A stretch of 47,465 bases of DNA. It comes from Pelargonium tetragonum (lineage: Eukaryota > Streptophyta > Magnoliopsida > Geraniales > Geraniaceae). The position numbers and the translations under genes were made by a program. The stretch spans positions 1 to 47,465 of the forward strand of contig JAYMTL010000148.1 of the NCBI GenBank assembly GCA_036897445.1, read 5' to 3'. Under the pieces are notes generated by a model. That model was not told the origin of the DNA and searched no databases. It saw nothing but the letters and a program-made list of their open reading frames with translations. Below, piece by piece: positions 11,302-24,800 of this stretch (its first letter is position 1; each line of letters begins with the position of its first letter).

Positions 11302-12636
11302 ACTACTAGGAACTAAAGAAAAACTAGACTTAATTTTTCACCAGGACCTTATTCTCTTACACAAAACAGGGGCTTCTTATAATTGCTAACCGCAGCTTAG
11401 GTTCTTACACTGAAAATCCAGGTTTAAAACCTTTAACTTTCGCTCAAATTAGGGGTTTCTTATGAAGTATGAAGTCATACTAACTGCAGCCCCTTTTCTT
11501 TTTTAATACAAATAGCTTACAATCCTAGGGTCGCCGATAAGAGGGCTACTCAATTAACCTTTTCTTTTATTTACTAACGGAAGAAAACTTAGGGTCAATC
11601 ACTACTAAAAGGGTAAATTTCCCTTTATTTGAAAGGATTCCGTACAACAAAAAGAACTACTCCGAAAGTCTAGGACCAAGCCCCTCCTAACCTAAAAAGT
11701 TTGCCTTGTAAACTCCATGGAAGATTTTTCCGTATTAACCTCTTTTATTTTAAACGATTCTAAATACTTGCCCCTCTCTATTCTTACTAAGTTTTTGTAC
11801 CTTAAACCAATGACTTTTTAGAAACTTTAAAGAGTTATAATTAAAATTCTTTTATATAAATCTAAAATATCCTGAACCGGCAATTTCTTAGCTAAGAGCC
11901 CCCGCCGCTTTAATGACATAAAAATGCTTACTATGTTACAAAACTTCTGCAGAACCGTAAAGAATATTATAACGTTAAATGTCTTTATCAGCACCAACTC
12001 CAAGGTTATCCTATCCTGCTAAGAAAAATAGACGAGATGTCTCCTAACTCTAAAAGGACTTAGATTGCCTTGGAAAATTAAGAAGCAGTTCACTTGAGTT
12101 AAAAATACCCTATATCTAAAAAGGATAATCTAACCGCATACTAAAAAAAAGAAAGAATATGAATCTGAAAGAACTAACTAAAAACTTGAAAAAAAGGGCT
12201 CCCCTTATTTCTTATTTTACGTTAAATATAGAAATTTCTTTGACCTGCTCCTAAAATAAAACTCTCATTAATTAAACTAACAGGAATTCCTCACTAAATT
12301 AAGACCAAAATCCGTTGAAGAAGATCCTTTACGTTTACCACAAGAGTTATACAAAGAATAAAAATCCAATTCCATTTGTATATAGCCCGGGAACCTTTAT
12401 TCTGTTTTAGAGGAATTCCTTATATTCTATTTTTATCTATCCCAGAGACTAAAACAAGCATGGCATGAAGAAAGCCTATCCTTTGCCAATTTCAATTTCT
12501 ATGCCTTGACTAAATTTAGGATTCTTACAGATTTGTTAAGCACATATCGCTTGTTTGTACTAGTTTCAGCTTTGTGGTAAAAGACAGAGAAAGAGTCTAG
12601 AAATAATAAAGCAACCTCTTTGGTTTAAAAGGAAAG

Positions 12637-12663
12637 ATTTGTTATCAATAAAGGATAACAAAT
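12637..12663. repeat. 10-bp perfect hairpin
   Basis: ATTTGTTATC (12637-12646) and GATAACAAAT (12654-12663) are exact inverted copies around a 7-nt loop. About one such stem is expected by chance in a window of this size and composition. Confidence 0.5.
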
Positions 12664-14460
12664 AAGGAATACACATTGATTTGATTGAAACTGGCTAATC
12701 CAGAAAAAGGGACTCTTATTTATTCTAGTGACAGGCATAGAATCTAGGGACTCTCTTACTTAGAAATAGAATCTCGGAGAACTCCTTTTCTTAAACTAAG
12801 AGCAAAGAAAGAATTAGAAATAGGAAGGTTTTAACCCTTACTTTAGCTTTAACTCCCAAATGTTTAGTACTTACTACCAGAAACCTAGAAAACCAAGAGA
12901 ATACAAGAGCAACTCTTCCTTAGTACTTAGTAGGACCCTTAACGGAAAGTTCAGAAATAAAGGATACTCTATATAAATTACAAGTAAATACTAGAGTTTT
13001 ATCCTATTTATTAAATGCCTTTTTGCCTATATATATATAGAATAGGAGTCTCTCTATCCCCTGTACAGGACTTCTTTTTTGGCTTTATCTTTATTACTAT
13101 CAAAGCCCTAATAATCTAATCAAAGCTCGTAATTAAAATTTCCTTGATATGAAAAAAACTCTACCTTTATAATTATCCTACTCGTTTTTAAGGCTTACCC
13201 TTTCTATCTAAACTAAATAAGATGGGAACATCAAGACTTATTAACCAAGGATTGAGTACTAAAATCTCCTAAGGGAACCCCTAAAAAGGGTTTAAGATTA
13301 ATCCGAAATTTACATCTCAGCTTGTCGAAGTCCAAAGTTAACTAGTTATTCTAAAAGGTTTAGGTATTTCCCTGCAATAAGTCATAAGAAAGACTTCCTC
13401 GTTCGTCAAAATTTAAGGAAGGGGTGAGTAACGGGGCCTATAATCAAGTAGCATATTTTCATCCCTTAAATAATATAGTTCACCTATAAAAAAAAAGAGC
13501 TTCAATCGGGTTCTTCATATAACATATTCAAAGAGGTGTTCTCCAGAAATCGTTATTAATACTTAGTGGCTTTCCTTAATTAAGCAAAGTTAAAGACCCT
13601 TTTATTAGAGGCTTTTGCTTAAAGCTATCCTAGCACTTCCCTCTTTACTTAATGCCCAGGTATTTTAAATAAGCAGGGCTATAACCGTCAACACTTAAAT
13701 TTGTACTTACTCCTTTTTCTTTTTTTTATGTAATTGGAACACGCACTCCCGTTTTTAGGACTTGAGTATTCCTAGTTATACATAACTGCTTTGCTCAAAC
13801 GTTGGGCTAAAGTATGTAAGGTAGTTTTAAAAGTAGAACTATGAAGTCAGTAAAAGCCTAAAGGGATACATTAAGCCTACATTGAATAGTAGCTCGTTTA
13901 CGCTTCTCTGACATTTATTTACAAAATTTAAGTCCAATTAAATTAAATAGCTTTGAAGAAAAAGGAATACTAAGAGCTCCTCAAGGTTTTTTTATCTAAA
14001 CCCTAGTTTTCTGTCAACGAATTAGCCTCCTATAAGGGAAAAGCTTTATTAACATTAAAAGTCTCTTTAGAACCCGGAAATTCCTTTAACGCGGCCTTTT
14101 AAATAGGGTGCTAGTATAAGACTCATAGATACTTATGGTTTCTCCATGTAAATGGTATATTTCTGGGATTCCTTTGGCTCTATGTTTTGTTTTGACAAGT
14201 AAATTTAGTACGCAGTGAACCCTTATAAGGTATAAGGACTCCCTTTTATTTCCTCTAATCTATCTAATCTAATAGGGGCGCCTTTATTCAAATACTCGAG
14301 AGATTCCTTATAGAAAAAACCTTTCCTATGTTAATTTATTCTAGTAAATTTTAAAAGTAGGTTAGTAAAAGTTATTTACGAAGTAGAGGAACTGTATAGT
14401 TAACTATAAGGATATAAATTGGAGGCCGACCTAAGCCCACTACTAATTTCGAATTAACTG

Positions 14461-14513
14461 GGCCTTTTGTGGCGGGACTACCCTAACTGTCGATATAGTG
14501 CACGAAAAAGGCC
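14461..14513. repeat. stem-loop with 11-bp bulged stem
   Basis: GGCCTTTT-GTG (14461-14471) pairs with CAC-ga-AAAAGGCC (14501-14513): 3 bp, a 2-nt bulge, then 8 bp. The 29-nt loop contains GGGactaCCC, which can form a small inner helix. No neighbouring gene explains it. Confidence 0.5.
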
Positions 14514-15087
14514 TTACAAGCAATTTACCGGGTTGCTTTTAATTATTCTCCTACTTTTTGTATAACTACCAAAAAGAGTTTAAGGGCTTGTACTCGAGTT
14601 TAAAACTGTATTGATAAAGAATCCGGTTCCATCATAGACAACAGAATTAAAGAGATATTGGCCTAAATAAGGATTGAGTCTTTACTATAGGCACTCTCTG
14701 GATTACTGAGTAGGGGCTAAAACAAGAATACCTCCTAAGCGTTAAATTAAATAAGGGACTCGGCTTTACATCTCATAAGTAACTTTTAGCTGGGCTTTGA
14801 AAAAGGGTTCGCCATATTTACTAGCCACACTAAAGTAAAATAGGATACTTGGGCTCAAGCCTTACAGTAAACTAAACTTTTTGTTTCAATTAGATGCGTA
14901 CCCTAAAATAGGGGAGGGACTCATGTCACAATTATGAGAGCAGGAAGCTCGGGTGAATCCTTGAAGCTAAGTTTGGGTAACTATAAATATCAGGAGGGGT
15001 TAGAAAACATATTTAGGGATTCCTGATTAGGTTAATTGCATATGCTGTATGTGTTAATGTGTTAACGAATTACTATGAGGCTTTGCT

Positions 15088-15114
15088 TTTTGAAAAGAAT
15101 GAATCTTTTCAAAA
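15088..15114. repeat. 11-bp perfect AT-rich hairpin
   Basis: TTTTGAAAAGA (15088-15098) and TCTTTTCAAAA (15104-15114) pair perfectly around a 5-nt loop, atgaa. It is a strong stem for AT-rich DNA and lies in gene-free sequence. Confidence 0.55.
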
Positions 15115-18100
15115 TTTTAAAGAAGCTACTTATAGATAGATTTTTTTCGCAAAAATAGACTCGTTTTTTAGGAATCAAAATCTTATTTAGAGAAGTTATA
15201 GTAATAAATAAGACGCAGAAGTCTACCTAGTTTCCTATATTAAGTTAAGGTTTAAAAAGAACCTTAAAGAGTCCGTCAGTGAGAGATCCCTATTACCCGC
15301 TTGTTATCTAAAAGGTTAGGGTTACCTGACTCTAAGTCTCTGATATGGCTCCTTTAAATATGCTGCTGAGTCCCTTGCTAACGTACTTTTAAAATACAAG
15401 GTGGCCCCTTTCAACGAATAAAAAGGCTGCTTAAAAGCACTTCGAGGCTAGAAAAAAGCCTTATTCCTTTCCGGTTTTAAAAGTTTTCCTACTTATGGTA
15501 TATTTGTAGGAGTTTGAACAAAAACAAATATAATAGAGGTCCCTATCCAGGGGCAAAACCCTTTACTAGCTCTTATTAGAACTTTTATAACAGGGTTCTT
15601 AGAATTTTAATAAAGTCTTTTTCCACTACAAAAGTGGAATTTAAAATCTTCTAAAAAGCGGATTTAAAATACGGCCACCGTGAATAAATGAAGTTTGCAC
15701 TTATACGAAATATTCCGATTTATATCTTCTTTTTCAGGTTGGCAATAAAGGAACCTTAGCAAAAACAAGGAGACTTTCTCTTTCTAAGAAGCTAGCTAAG
15801 GACGCTTCTTTACTGCGACCCAATTCAAATAAGACAAAAAACTCTAAGAGAACTAAATATGCGAGCACTTTTGAACCTAAAACTTTTAAAGATCAAATCT
15901 ATATCTCCTTATTAATGTTATTAATGAATCCCCTACCTAAATATCCTAGTCAACAAGAGCAAAAAAGCCCCGCTTTCTTTGGAATTCTAGGTAACATTTC
16001 CTGTTTTATTGGCTTAGTAAGCATTAAGGATCCTGTTCCGCTGCAAAACATGGGATAGGGGTATCACAAGTAAAATAGATTTAAAAAAAGTTAAAATGGA
16101 GGGAGGCCCTTTTTTTGCAACTTATAAGAAGTAGTCAATTTCTTAACCAAGGCACACGCTTTATCTTATTAGATACCCCGCAGGGACTTTAGAATAAGAA
16201 ACAAGGAAGCCTGAGCAGAAAAGGACTGACCACTTACAACTCTTACACATCTTCAAGGTATTTATACCTCATTCTATTTTATGCTATATGCTAACTCAAC
16301 TTTTAGGAACGACTTAGCTATATACAGAGCCATAGATTGAATCTTTAAAAGTCTTGAATATGAACATCTAGTTGTAAGAAGGAATTCCTTAATAAACATT
16401 CCACAAATTATCCGCTCGATCGGTTATGACATAAGGTTAATAAAAAACCCTTAAAAGTATGGGAGAAATCCATCTTTGAAGATAGAGGCCCTCTAGCATA
16501 TAGAGCATACGTTAACCATAATAGTAAACACTTACCTGTAATTTTCAGTCGAGCCCTTAATTAATATAGAAATACCCGGGAAAAGCCCCTTTAAAAAATA
16601 CGTCGCAAAGAAAAAACCTGGAAAAACTCTTCTATAAGCAAAATCTTTAGAATACAAAAATTCTATATCCGTGATAATTCTATTCATTTTAAAATACCCC
16701 TAGATAGATGGGTACCTTATAGTTCTAAGACCGAGAGTGCACCTTAATTGCATTACCTACCCTAGACCCCTTACTTGAGAGTCTAATAGTAAGCTTCTAC
16801 CCGAGTTCTCCCAGAGGACTCTTAGATAGAAAGACTTTTTCTTAATTTTAGGATAAGGGAACTCGTGTTAGATCCTTCTTGAATAGACATTATAATTTCT
16901 AATTTCGTGAAGTAGTCGGAATACTCGGATATTTTTATTTTATAGAATGCTTGAGAGTGCAATCCTGCACTTTGCAAATGTATCAAAAAGCTGCTTTAAA
17001 CAAGTGTAGGGTACCCTACTGTGTGTTAGTCTTAAGGACCCCTGAAGAGGAATGCTTTGAAGTTTTTGAAAAATAAAGTTATAACTTATCGGGCCCCTGC
17101 CCTAGGGTTTTACTATCAAGAGCTTAACTTATCTAAGATATTAAAAGTAAAACGTAATAAAATTATGAAAGGTAGAAAAAAATCATGCATGAGACTGTAC
17201 TAACTTCTGATAAAGTGTATTTAAAATGGCCCTATAGAAATTCTTTGCTAAAGTTTTTGCTTTCGTCTTTATTTATTCTAGAGATATGGGTGAAGAATTT
17301 TGACTAGGTTGTTGTTCTCTATATCTAAAGGAAACCGCTATTAAGAACCCTGAAGAAAGAGGCGCCCCTTAAAGCGTTAGATTTCTTCCATTTGTAAAGC
17401 CTACTTTAGAGGGTAGACTTTCTCAATACGACGAGTCGTGTAACAAAAGTTATCTAGAAAATCTTACTTCTTAGTGTACCTCGGCAGTATCATAAAGAAT
17501 TAACGAGTACTTATAGTCCAAAAGGGAGTAAGTACTATTCGGAGAGAAAGAAGTATGAACGAGAATAATATATGTTTAGTTCAAGGAGTTGCTAATTCTT
17601 GGGTTAGGTTTAACTTAGCGGGCAAAAAGTCAGTCTGCATTATAATTATTAAAGGGTTATATAATTTTGAGTAATCGTATGTTGTGGTGAATATTATATT
17701 AGTATGTAGTATGTGAAATATTCCTTAATAAAATAAAGTTTAGTCTTTTAAAAATATCGGATTTACTGCCTCTTGGGCTTTTTAATTGTACTGCAAACTG
17801 CAAAAGTACGCCTTCAATTCTCCCGGAAATCTCTTAAAAGTTTTAAAATAAAAGAATCCTACGAGCTCTTCTAATCGATGTAATACACGAAAGGCTTTTA
17901 CGGAATCTAGTAATTGGTAGGGGTTGTTTCGGAAAAAGCACTCCTTACCTTAAAGTTGGCTTCCCCTCTCGGGTCAAGTTTGACTTGGTTTGTGTGACAT
18001 CCTTTTTGGTATATAGGCGAAACGCTTTTCTACGCTTTACATTAATTCCTAGGAAAGTACATTAACTCAATCAGAAAATAGCAGCTCTAAAAAAAGAATG

Positions 18101-18824
18101 ACATTAAATAAATTGGTGAGCAAATATTATTACTATTGCGGGATTTTTTTTGGAAAGCTTTTCGGAGATAAGCGCCTAAATAGAGTAATCCTATGTCTTA
18201 TGCAGTAAATCGAAAGGCTATCCTATCCATATTCAGTGGTACTGCTGCTGTTGTAAGAATGCCTTCCTAATTGAGAAAACTTAAGCCCTCCCTCGTGTAT
18301 GGCTTCAATATCAGGAGAAAGACCCCTTTTAAATAAAATATCTATGCTCTTGAATTTAGGAAGTGCCCAACTAAAGTTAGACTTTTTTAAAGGACTATAA
18401 AGAGCTACTTTTTTATAAAGTTACCCGTGTACAATCCCTAAGATATAGGCAATTTTCTTCTAGTACACTAATACTTAGGAGAATAGAGCTCGATCCAATA
18501 TCAGATGAAAGTTTTTTCTGTTTTTAGTATAGCTTTTTACTCGGGTTTGGCAACGCCCAAAAGGGGTAAAACAAAGTAATATCCCCTTATAGTTGAGACC
18601 CAACAACACCCATACCTTTCCTTTGAACACACCACATTCAGTAAAAGAGAGTTGTAGTAGTGCATTGAATGGATTTGACTTTTTCCAATAGAATTTATAA
18701 AGAGCGTAAAAAATCCAAGAATAAATCCTAAAAATGAGTCTTAGGAATATCAAAAAAACTTTTTCTTTAGATACCACCTTTCGTTTCCGTTGCTGCTTAT
18801 TTGTCCCGTTATATTATTAGGTTT
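15115..18824. other. gene-free spacer
   Basis: No gene is recognised. Short palindromes are TTCCACT-acaaa-AGTGGAA (15621-15639), AAGGAATTCCTT (16379-16390) and TAGAGG-c-CCTCTA (16493-16505). A 100-codon minus-strand frame (18475-18777) has no familiar motif and is within reach of chance. Confidence 0.6.
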
Positions 18825-18850
18825 CAAATACCGGTCAAAGACCGGATTTG
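18825..18850. repeat. GC-rich stem-loop
   Basis: CCGGTC-aaa-GACCGG forms a perfect six-pair stem with a 3-nt loop. Outside it, CAAAT pairs with ATTTG if one A is bulged, for eleven pairs in all. This is unusually GC-rich for its surroundings. Confidence 0.5.
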
Positions 18851-21800
18851 CTAGAACTTACTTTTCGCAGAATAGAGGAATACCCCGGAGCTCTTAAAAG
18901 GTATGAACAGCTATTCTCTAAATCTAAAGTTTCTTCTAAATAAGGAATCCTTTGATCTAAATTTCATATAAGTCGAAACTGGAATACCCCCCATAAAAGT
19001 ATCCCGTTTGGGATTCCTTTAGCCAACCGTGGCGAGGATAATAGCTGCTTTGAGTGGCAAGTATTCTTTACTCGAAAAAAAGTTTTTTATAATGTATATA
19101 TTTATGTATTATTTATAAGGCTTTTTCCTATGGGTTAGCTATGTTATAGGGACCGGTGTTAAGCTTTGAGCTCCTCCCTTACTGGGCAACTGCTTTCTAA
19201 ACAACCCTCCTTTTTTTGTATGCCAAAGGGTGATTTTCTAAAGTATGCTCAATTTCAGAAGTAGTGAATCTAGACTAGCACGAGTTGCTTTATCTTAATC
19301 CCATCTATTACTAGTTCACTCAGTTCTACTTTTTCAAAGAAGTCTTGTGTCCTTAACTCTCAGAGTTAGCTATCTTTCTTAGCGCCCCCGTATCCTTTTT
19401 TGATTATCGCCTTTTTATTCCAATACAAAATATCGAACTCGTGATAACAATATAGATGCTTCTCTGCAGGTATTAGCTCTGGAATTAGGCACCCTCTTTC
19501 GTTTCATTTTTTGTTGTCATAGCGGAAGTATTCATAAAGAAGACTTCCTATATGATATACCTTTGGAACTTAGATTAAGAAAGATGAAAAGCGTTAGCTA
19601 GAAACCCTGCATTTTTAAGGAAATCTTTCAAGATGAACGCTATTTCATTTTGGGGCAATCCCTCGGGTAAACAGATTTTAACCTATACTTCGACTTATAG
19701 TTCTTATAGAGAGTTCTGCAGTGTAGTGAAAAAACCCCTAAAATTGCGAGGGAGTCCATATACTTTTGTATACTCTATTTTTCTTTATATTTATGCTTTA
19801 CATGTTGAGTTCTTAAAAGATATAGAGCTCTATTTCCAGGTAATTTCAAGGGTAAGGTTCCTGTTGTGCCTATTGTGTGGGTTTACGTCTTCTTTACAAT
19901 AAAGGGCGGGGTCTTGACTCTAGTCTAGTTATTCTAATCTATTAAAAAAGGCCTACCCCGAGTAACCCAAAAGGGGCTCCTAAAGCTTTTGCCGGTCATA
20001 CATAAAGGAAACCCCAAAATTTTTTAAATTCCCGGCAGCTCTAAATGAGAATATAAACTGACTTTTGAGTTCCCTAAGCCATAAAAACTAATTTGAAAGA
20101 GAAAAACTTCTATTAAAGATTCCCTTGTTGTCTAGTCTGGAAAGAAGTTCTAAATGAGGTTAGCTCCTAGATTTAGATTTATTAAAGGAGTTGACAATAT
20201 TGATTTATATCCTATTATTAAATACTTAAAGGTACAAAATAAAAGTCAAGTCTCTCTCAGTCTATCTTGTGACGTATTATATTAGCCTAAGATTTCGATC
20301 CTATACCGTTTGTGGTAAGAGTCTCTTTTTACAAAAAGGAAGACTAACTTTATATAAATTATATAAATATTAAACAAATTAATAAGGCTCCTATGCTGAC
20401 GATAAAGACACAAAGTGTGCAAAACTCGAGCTAATATCCTTTTTTAAGGCTGCTGTCGGAGTTTTTAGCCCAGGTTCGTAACAAGGTATTCTTTTACGGG
20501 TTGACGGATAAAAGAAGTGAACAGTCATATAAATTCTCTTAATACGAAAGGGACCGCGCGTAGCAAAATATAAGTATGACGGGTTGAAACCCACTGGAGG
20601 AAGTTAAGACGCAACTATAAGATCCTATTATATAAAAGTTATTCTATTTCTGAGACTAAATCGAGAGTCTCTTTTTTAAGGGAGCCCTCCCTAGACAGAG
20701 TTTACACAATACCAAGGGTCCGAGTAAGGGTAAGGTGCGCAGGGGTTTTTTAGCTAGATAATTCCATATAGGTTAAACAGAACTTTTATGCTTAAATTAC
20801 CAAAACGGTTTGTAAAGGAGCAGCTCAAAAAAGGGGTCAGTTAAAAAAATTTTTAGCGTAGAAGGTAGATTTTGAGGCATATCATAAAGGATACCCTGTT
20901 ACCTGACTTGGTCATAAAAAGTAGATATTATAGCTTTAGAAGTTAGATCCACGGGCTTTCCGCAGTCTAATAAAAATATCCAAGTGTCAATAAAAAACCA
21001 AAAAAGGAAGTTTTATATTCGAATATTTCGATTTTTCTCGTCAAAAAGTTCGGGGGTTTGCGTGTTTCCTAAGTTTTTGTTTTCAATTCCAGATAGTAAT
21101 TAAAAGTCAAATACGAAACACAAGGAGCCTCTTTCGTGGCGGACTTACTCGACTGTGGTAAATAAGATAAATAAGTTCTTAAGGGGGGTAGTTCTACTTT
21201 TTTTATTAGTAGCAAGCCCGGTAGATAACCTTTTTACTGGAAATATTAGAGAATAAAGGTACTTTTCAAACGAATATTCGCTATTTCCTGCATTTCTAAA
21301 AAGCATAGTTTACCCCTTCAATTTCTTTTTTTAGATGCGATAAGTCTTAAGGTGCCCGGAGCTCTTTCAATGTATAAAAGGTAATGTAATTACTTGTTGC
21401 TGTTCCTGTATTCAAGTTAAAAGTTTCCAACAAGGAGAATCTCTATTTTATAAGGTAGATACATTTTTCTTAGTTAGTTAATAAAGAAAGATTAAGAATC
21501 AAAAGTAAAATAGTTCCGTAGCCGGTGCTTTTTAGGTTGGGTGTAATATTACTCAGATTTTGTGCCATTAAGAAATTCGTACTAGTTTTTAGGCGAGCCT
21601 CTATAGGTTTTTCTTTTTAGGGTGAAAGCTCGGCTCTCCCAGCAAAGGTAGTAAATAACGGAGCAAGTCAAAGGAGTGCCCTTGTGTATTCCTAAAGGGG
21701 GTTTCAGTCTTATTTATATAAGGGTAAAGTATACAAGGCTTTTAATAAAGAATAAAAATAAGGAATTGTTCTTGTGTGATTTTATTCCAAAAAAGATTCT

Positions 21801-24800
21801 AGGTAGCTGCAATAGAGAGTTCTTTAATCAAGGCATCTTTCCCAGGAATGGATTCCCTCTAAATATAAAGTAAATAGGTCTAAAGGGGAGTATATTCGAA
21901 AACTTATGAAAATACTGGCTTAAAAGGCTCGGGCATCCCCGTATTACTGGGTACACTAAATTCTGTTTAGCATACGGAAATAAGCATACAGTTGGTTTTA
22001 GTCTTCATCCTTTTTTGTATTCCGGTTAAAGACTTTTGAGAGAGGAAAAAGTTAAGGAGCTAAGCTAAAGTCATCCGTTTCCAGTAAAGAAGTGAAGTAA
22101 GGTTCTAAGTTAAGTTTGAAAGAATTTAGTATTCAGAAGTTTTTATTTGCTTACAATTAGACCAAAGCAAAAGATGTTTATCAGAATAAAAGGTCTGCCT
22201 GTTAATTCATAGAAAACCTTTAAAGCTTTCGGGTTACTCTTTGAAAAGTGCCCTGCTTTTCTTTATGAACGATGCCTTAAACATTCTTACGTTCTACAGG
22301 AAGCCTTATGTAAACTATATCCAAATACTCGAGGTGCCTGTCTTTGCTGCTATCAGTATAAGAGCAATTCGCCACTTCGAACAGGGTTCAGCCTCCTATT
22401 GAAAAGAAATTGGCAAAAAAAATTTGACAGGTATACTTACTCCTTTCAAATTTCAAAAAAGATCCCGTTACCGATCCGTTGTTACTAAAAAGAGAGCTAC
22501 TATAACCAATAGCTAGTGTCTAGGTAGTATTAAAGCTTTGCTTGGGGTAATGAGAGAGAGAGCCCCTTTCTCTTTTTGATTTCATAACCTATTCTCAATA
22601 ACAGGATAACACTAGAGTCTGCGGAGTCTATTTCCCGACATCAGTAAGGCTTACTTAACTGGCTGTCGTGATGAATTAGAGTACTCTAAGCGCTTGTCTT
22701 ACGTGGGAGCCTTGTGCCAAAATTTTTAGTAATTCATTTCAGGGTTGTTTTGGCATCCTAAAAACGTATAAGTGAAAAACCCAAGAACTGAGAGATAAAA
22801 TTATACTGATGTAAAAGGTGTAACTTGACAAAATTTACAACTACCAAGCAACATAACAAAAAGTAGGTTTTTATTCGGGACTTAAGGATAGACCCTTTTT
22901 TTTGTGAAATACCTTTCCGCCTTACAACTAGGATTGATTTTCTTATTTTTTACCAAGTTTTGTACTATATAAATTAGTTTCAAGGGAGCTTTCCTTTATA
23001 GAATAGAATATTCGAATTTATATTTGATCGTGTTAAATCCACCTTGGTTACGCTGCAAATTAGTAGAAAACCTAATTCTTTAATTAATATAAGTACAAGA
23101 CAAAATGAAAATAGGGGCCCTCCTATGTTAAGTAGGGAAGCTTGTCTAATCAAAAGTCAAAACTTCGTAGTATAGAGAAAAGCCTGTTACCAACAAAAAA
23201 CAAGGTATAGCAAATCTACCTTTATATACCTCTAGTATGGAGACCCTTGTGTTTAGTAATGAATTTCCCTTTCGAAAAGGCTTAGAAAACTTACAGGAGT
23301 ATCCACTTAGAAAGAAACTTAGCATCTACAGGCTTTATCTATTTTGTAGTAATTGTATCAAATGCGATCTAAAATTACTGACAAAAGGCTTTTATTTCAT
23401 ATATCACCCTTAACAAGTAAACCTAAGAGCTCCTTTTGTTACAAAAAGAAAAGAAAGTCTATTTCCTCAGTAAAAGCGCTTATTACACCAGAGTGGTGTG
23501 TCCTTACCCTACATCTTATTCCTGGAAAACGCATAAATATAAAATAAATAAAGAAGGAAACCTAATATCATTTACCGAGGAAAACTCCGAATACACTTGT
23601 TTACTTGACACGCTCTACGTTAATAAAGGGTCTTAGTAAACCCACAAATTTTATAGTACTTTATTCCGCGCGTTTATAAGAAAAGGGAAGTATCCCAACA
23701 GAAAAGAAAGGTATAAAAGTATACATGTTTATAGAAGAAGGTTCCAAAAGTAGGGTTAGCAGTGTTTTCTATCGAAAGTCTGATTATATAATAAGAGTTT
23801 CCCTCTTCTGCTAAGCTCTAAGTATTAATGTATAACCCAAGCTTGTTTTGTTCCAAAAGCCTGAGTCATTTTTGTAATACCTTTTACCTAAGTGTCAACT
23901 TGCTTTCTTATTATGCAATTCCGCCTATAGGAGTGCCTTGAATACGAGCACTAAATAATAGAAGGCAAATGCTTATAACGGGAATAAAGCAACTGCTTAA
24001 ATAGAGGGGTTCCTCTAGTGAAATTAGTGAAATAGGAACTACATCCTGTAAAAAGCAATAACAAAACTACTTTCATAAAAATAAGGATCCTGGGTGCCTT
24101 TTAGGATTACCTGTGAGTACACTTTTTTTAATTAAGGAGGGCCCTCTTAGGAGTAAACTAGAGTAGTCTAGAGTTAAAAAAATCTTTAAGGAGTCCCCAA
24201 ACCTAAATTTTAAGTTTGTTAATTTTTATAAGATCAAGTGCATATGACACAATTTATAAAGAAAACAGGAGGAATCCGCCGAATGAAAGTCCTTAGTTTA
24301 TCTTGCAATACAAGGTCCTTTGGGTCTTATCATTCATAATTTTAGGTAATAATTTCTCGCTATACTTCTTTTGTATGTAATGCATAGGGAACTCTACTAA
24401 GCGAAGCCCCGACTAAAACAGTTACAATAGCTAAGGGTTATAGGTCTAGTCAAGTTTCAAAGCACAAGGTAATTTTAGTAGAAAGCTAAAGGTCAGGAAA
24501 GCCTCTCTACTAGGGTACAATTAGCCCTGGTGGATAATTGATAAGATTAAGGCTTTTTTGCCTACTTAGCATATTAAAGTTAGATTCTGCTAATCAGGTA
24601 AGAATAAAGTTACAAGTGTTCTAGTATATATAATGAAGGAGTTCCTAATAAAACGGGCTCCTAGTAAGTGAGTAAGTTTAATAACGTTCTTTCGAGTGCT
24701 TGTAATCTTGCAAAAAAAGCATTATCACGAGGAGTCTGGGAAATTCTGAAAATGAAAAAGGGTTTATTATATTCGTCGTACTTACTCAGGAAATGGCTAA

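Larger units (their letters stand above)
10406..15080. other. gene-free spacer
   Basis: There are three small unidentified open frames: 10493-10693 (-, 66 codons), 10926-11108 (+, 60) and 11189-11389 (+, 66). Palindromes include AAGGGATCCCTT at 10771-10782, AGTATGA-ag-TCATACT at 11466-11481 and a 10-bp stem at 12637-12663. A motif resembling group II intron domain V lies at 11269-11301. The stem-loop at 14461-14513 is listed separately. The rest looks like background. Confidence 0.6.

Noticed and set aside
13422-13433. gggtgagtaacg, a conserved small-subunit rRNA word
   Set aside because: About one 12-nt match to some conserved rRNA word is expected by chance in both strands, and flanks do not align.
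16168-16178. attagataccc, the 790-region rRNA word
   Set aside because: An 11-nt AT-rich match; several are expected by chance and the following bases differ from rRNA.
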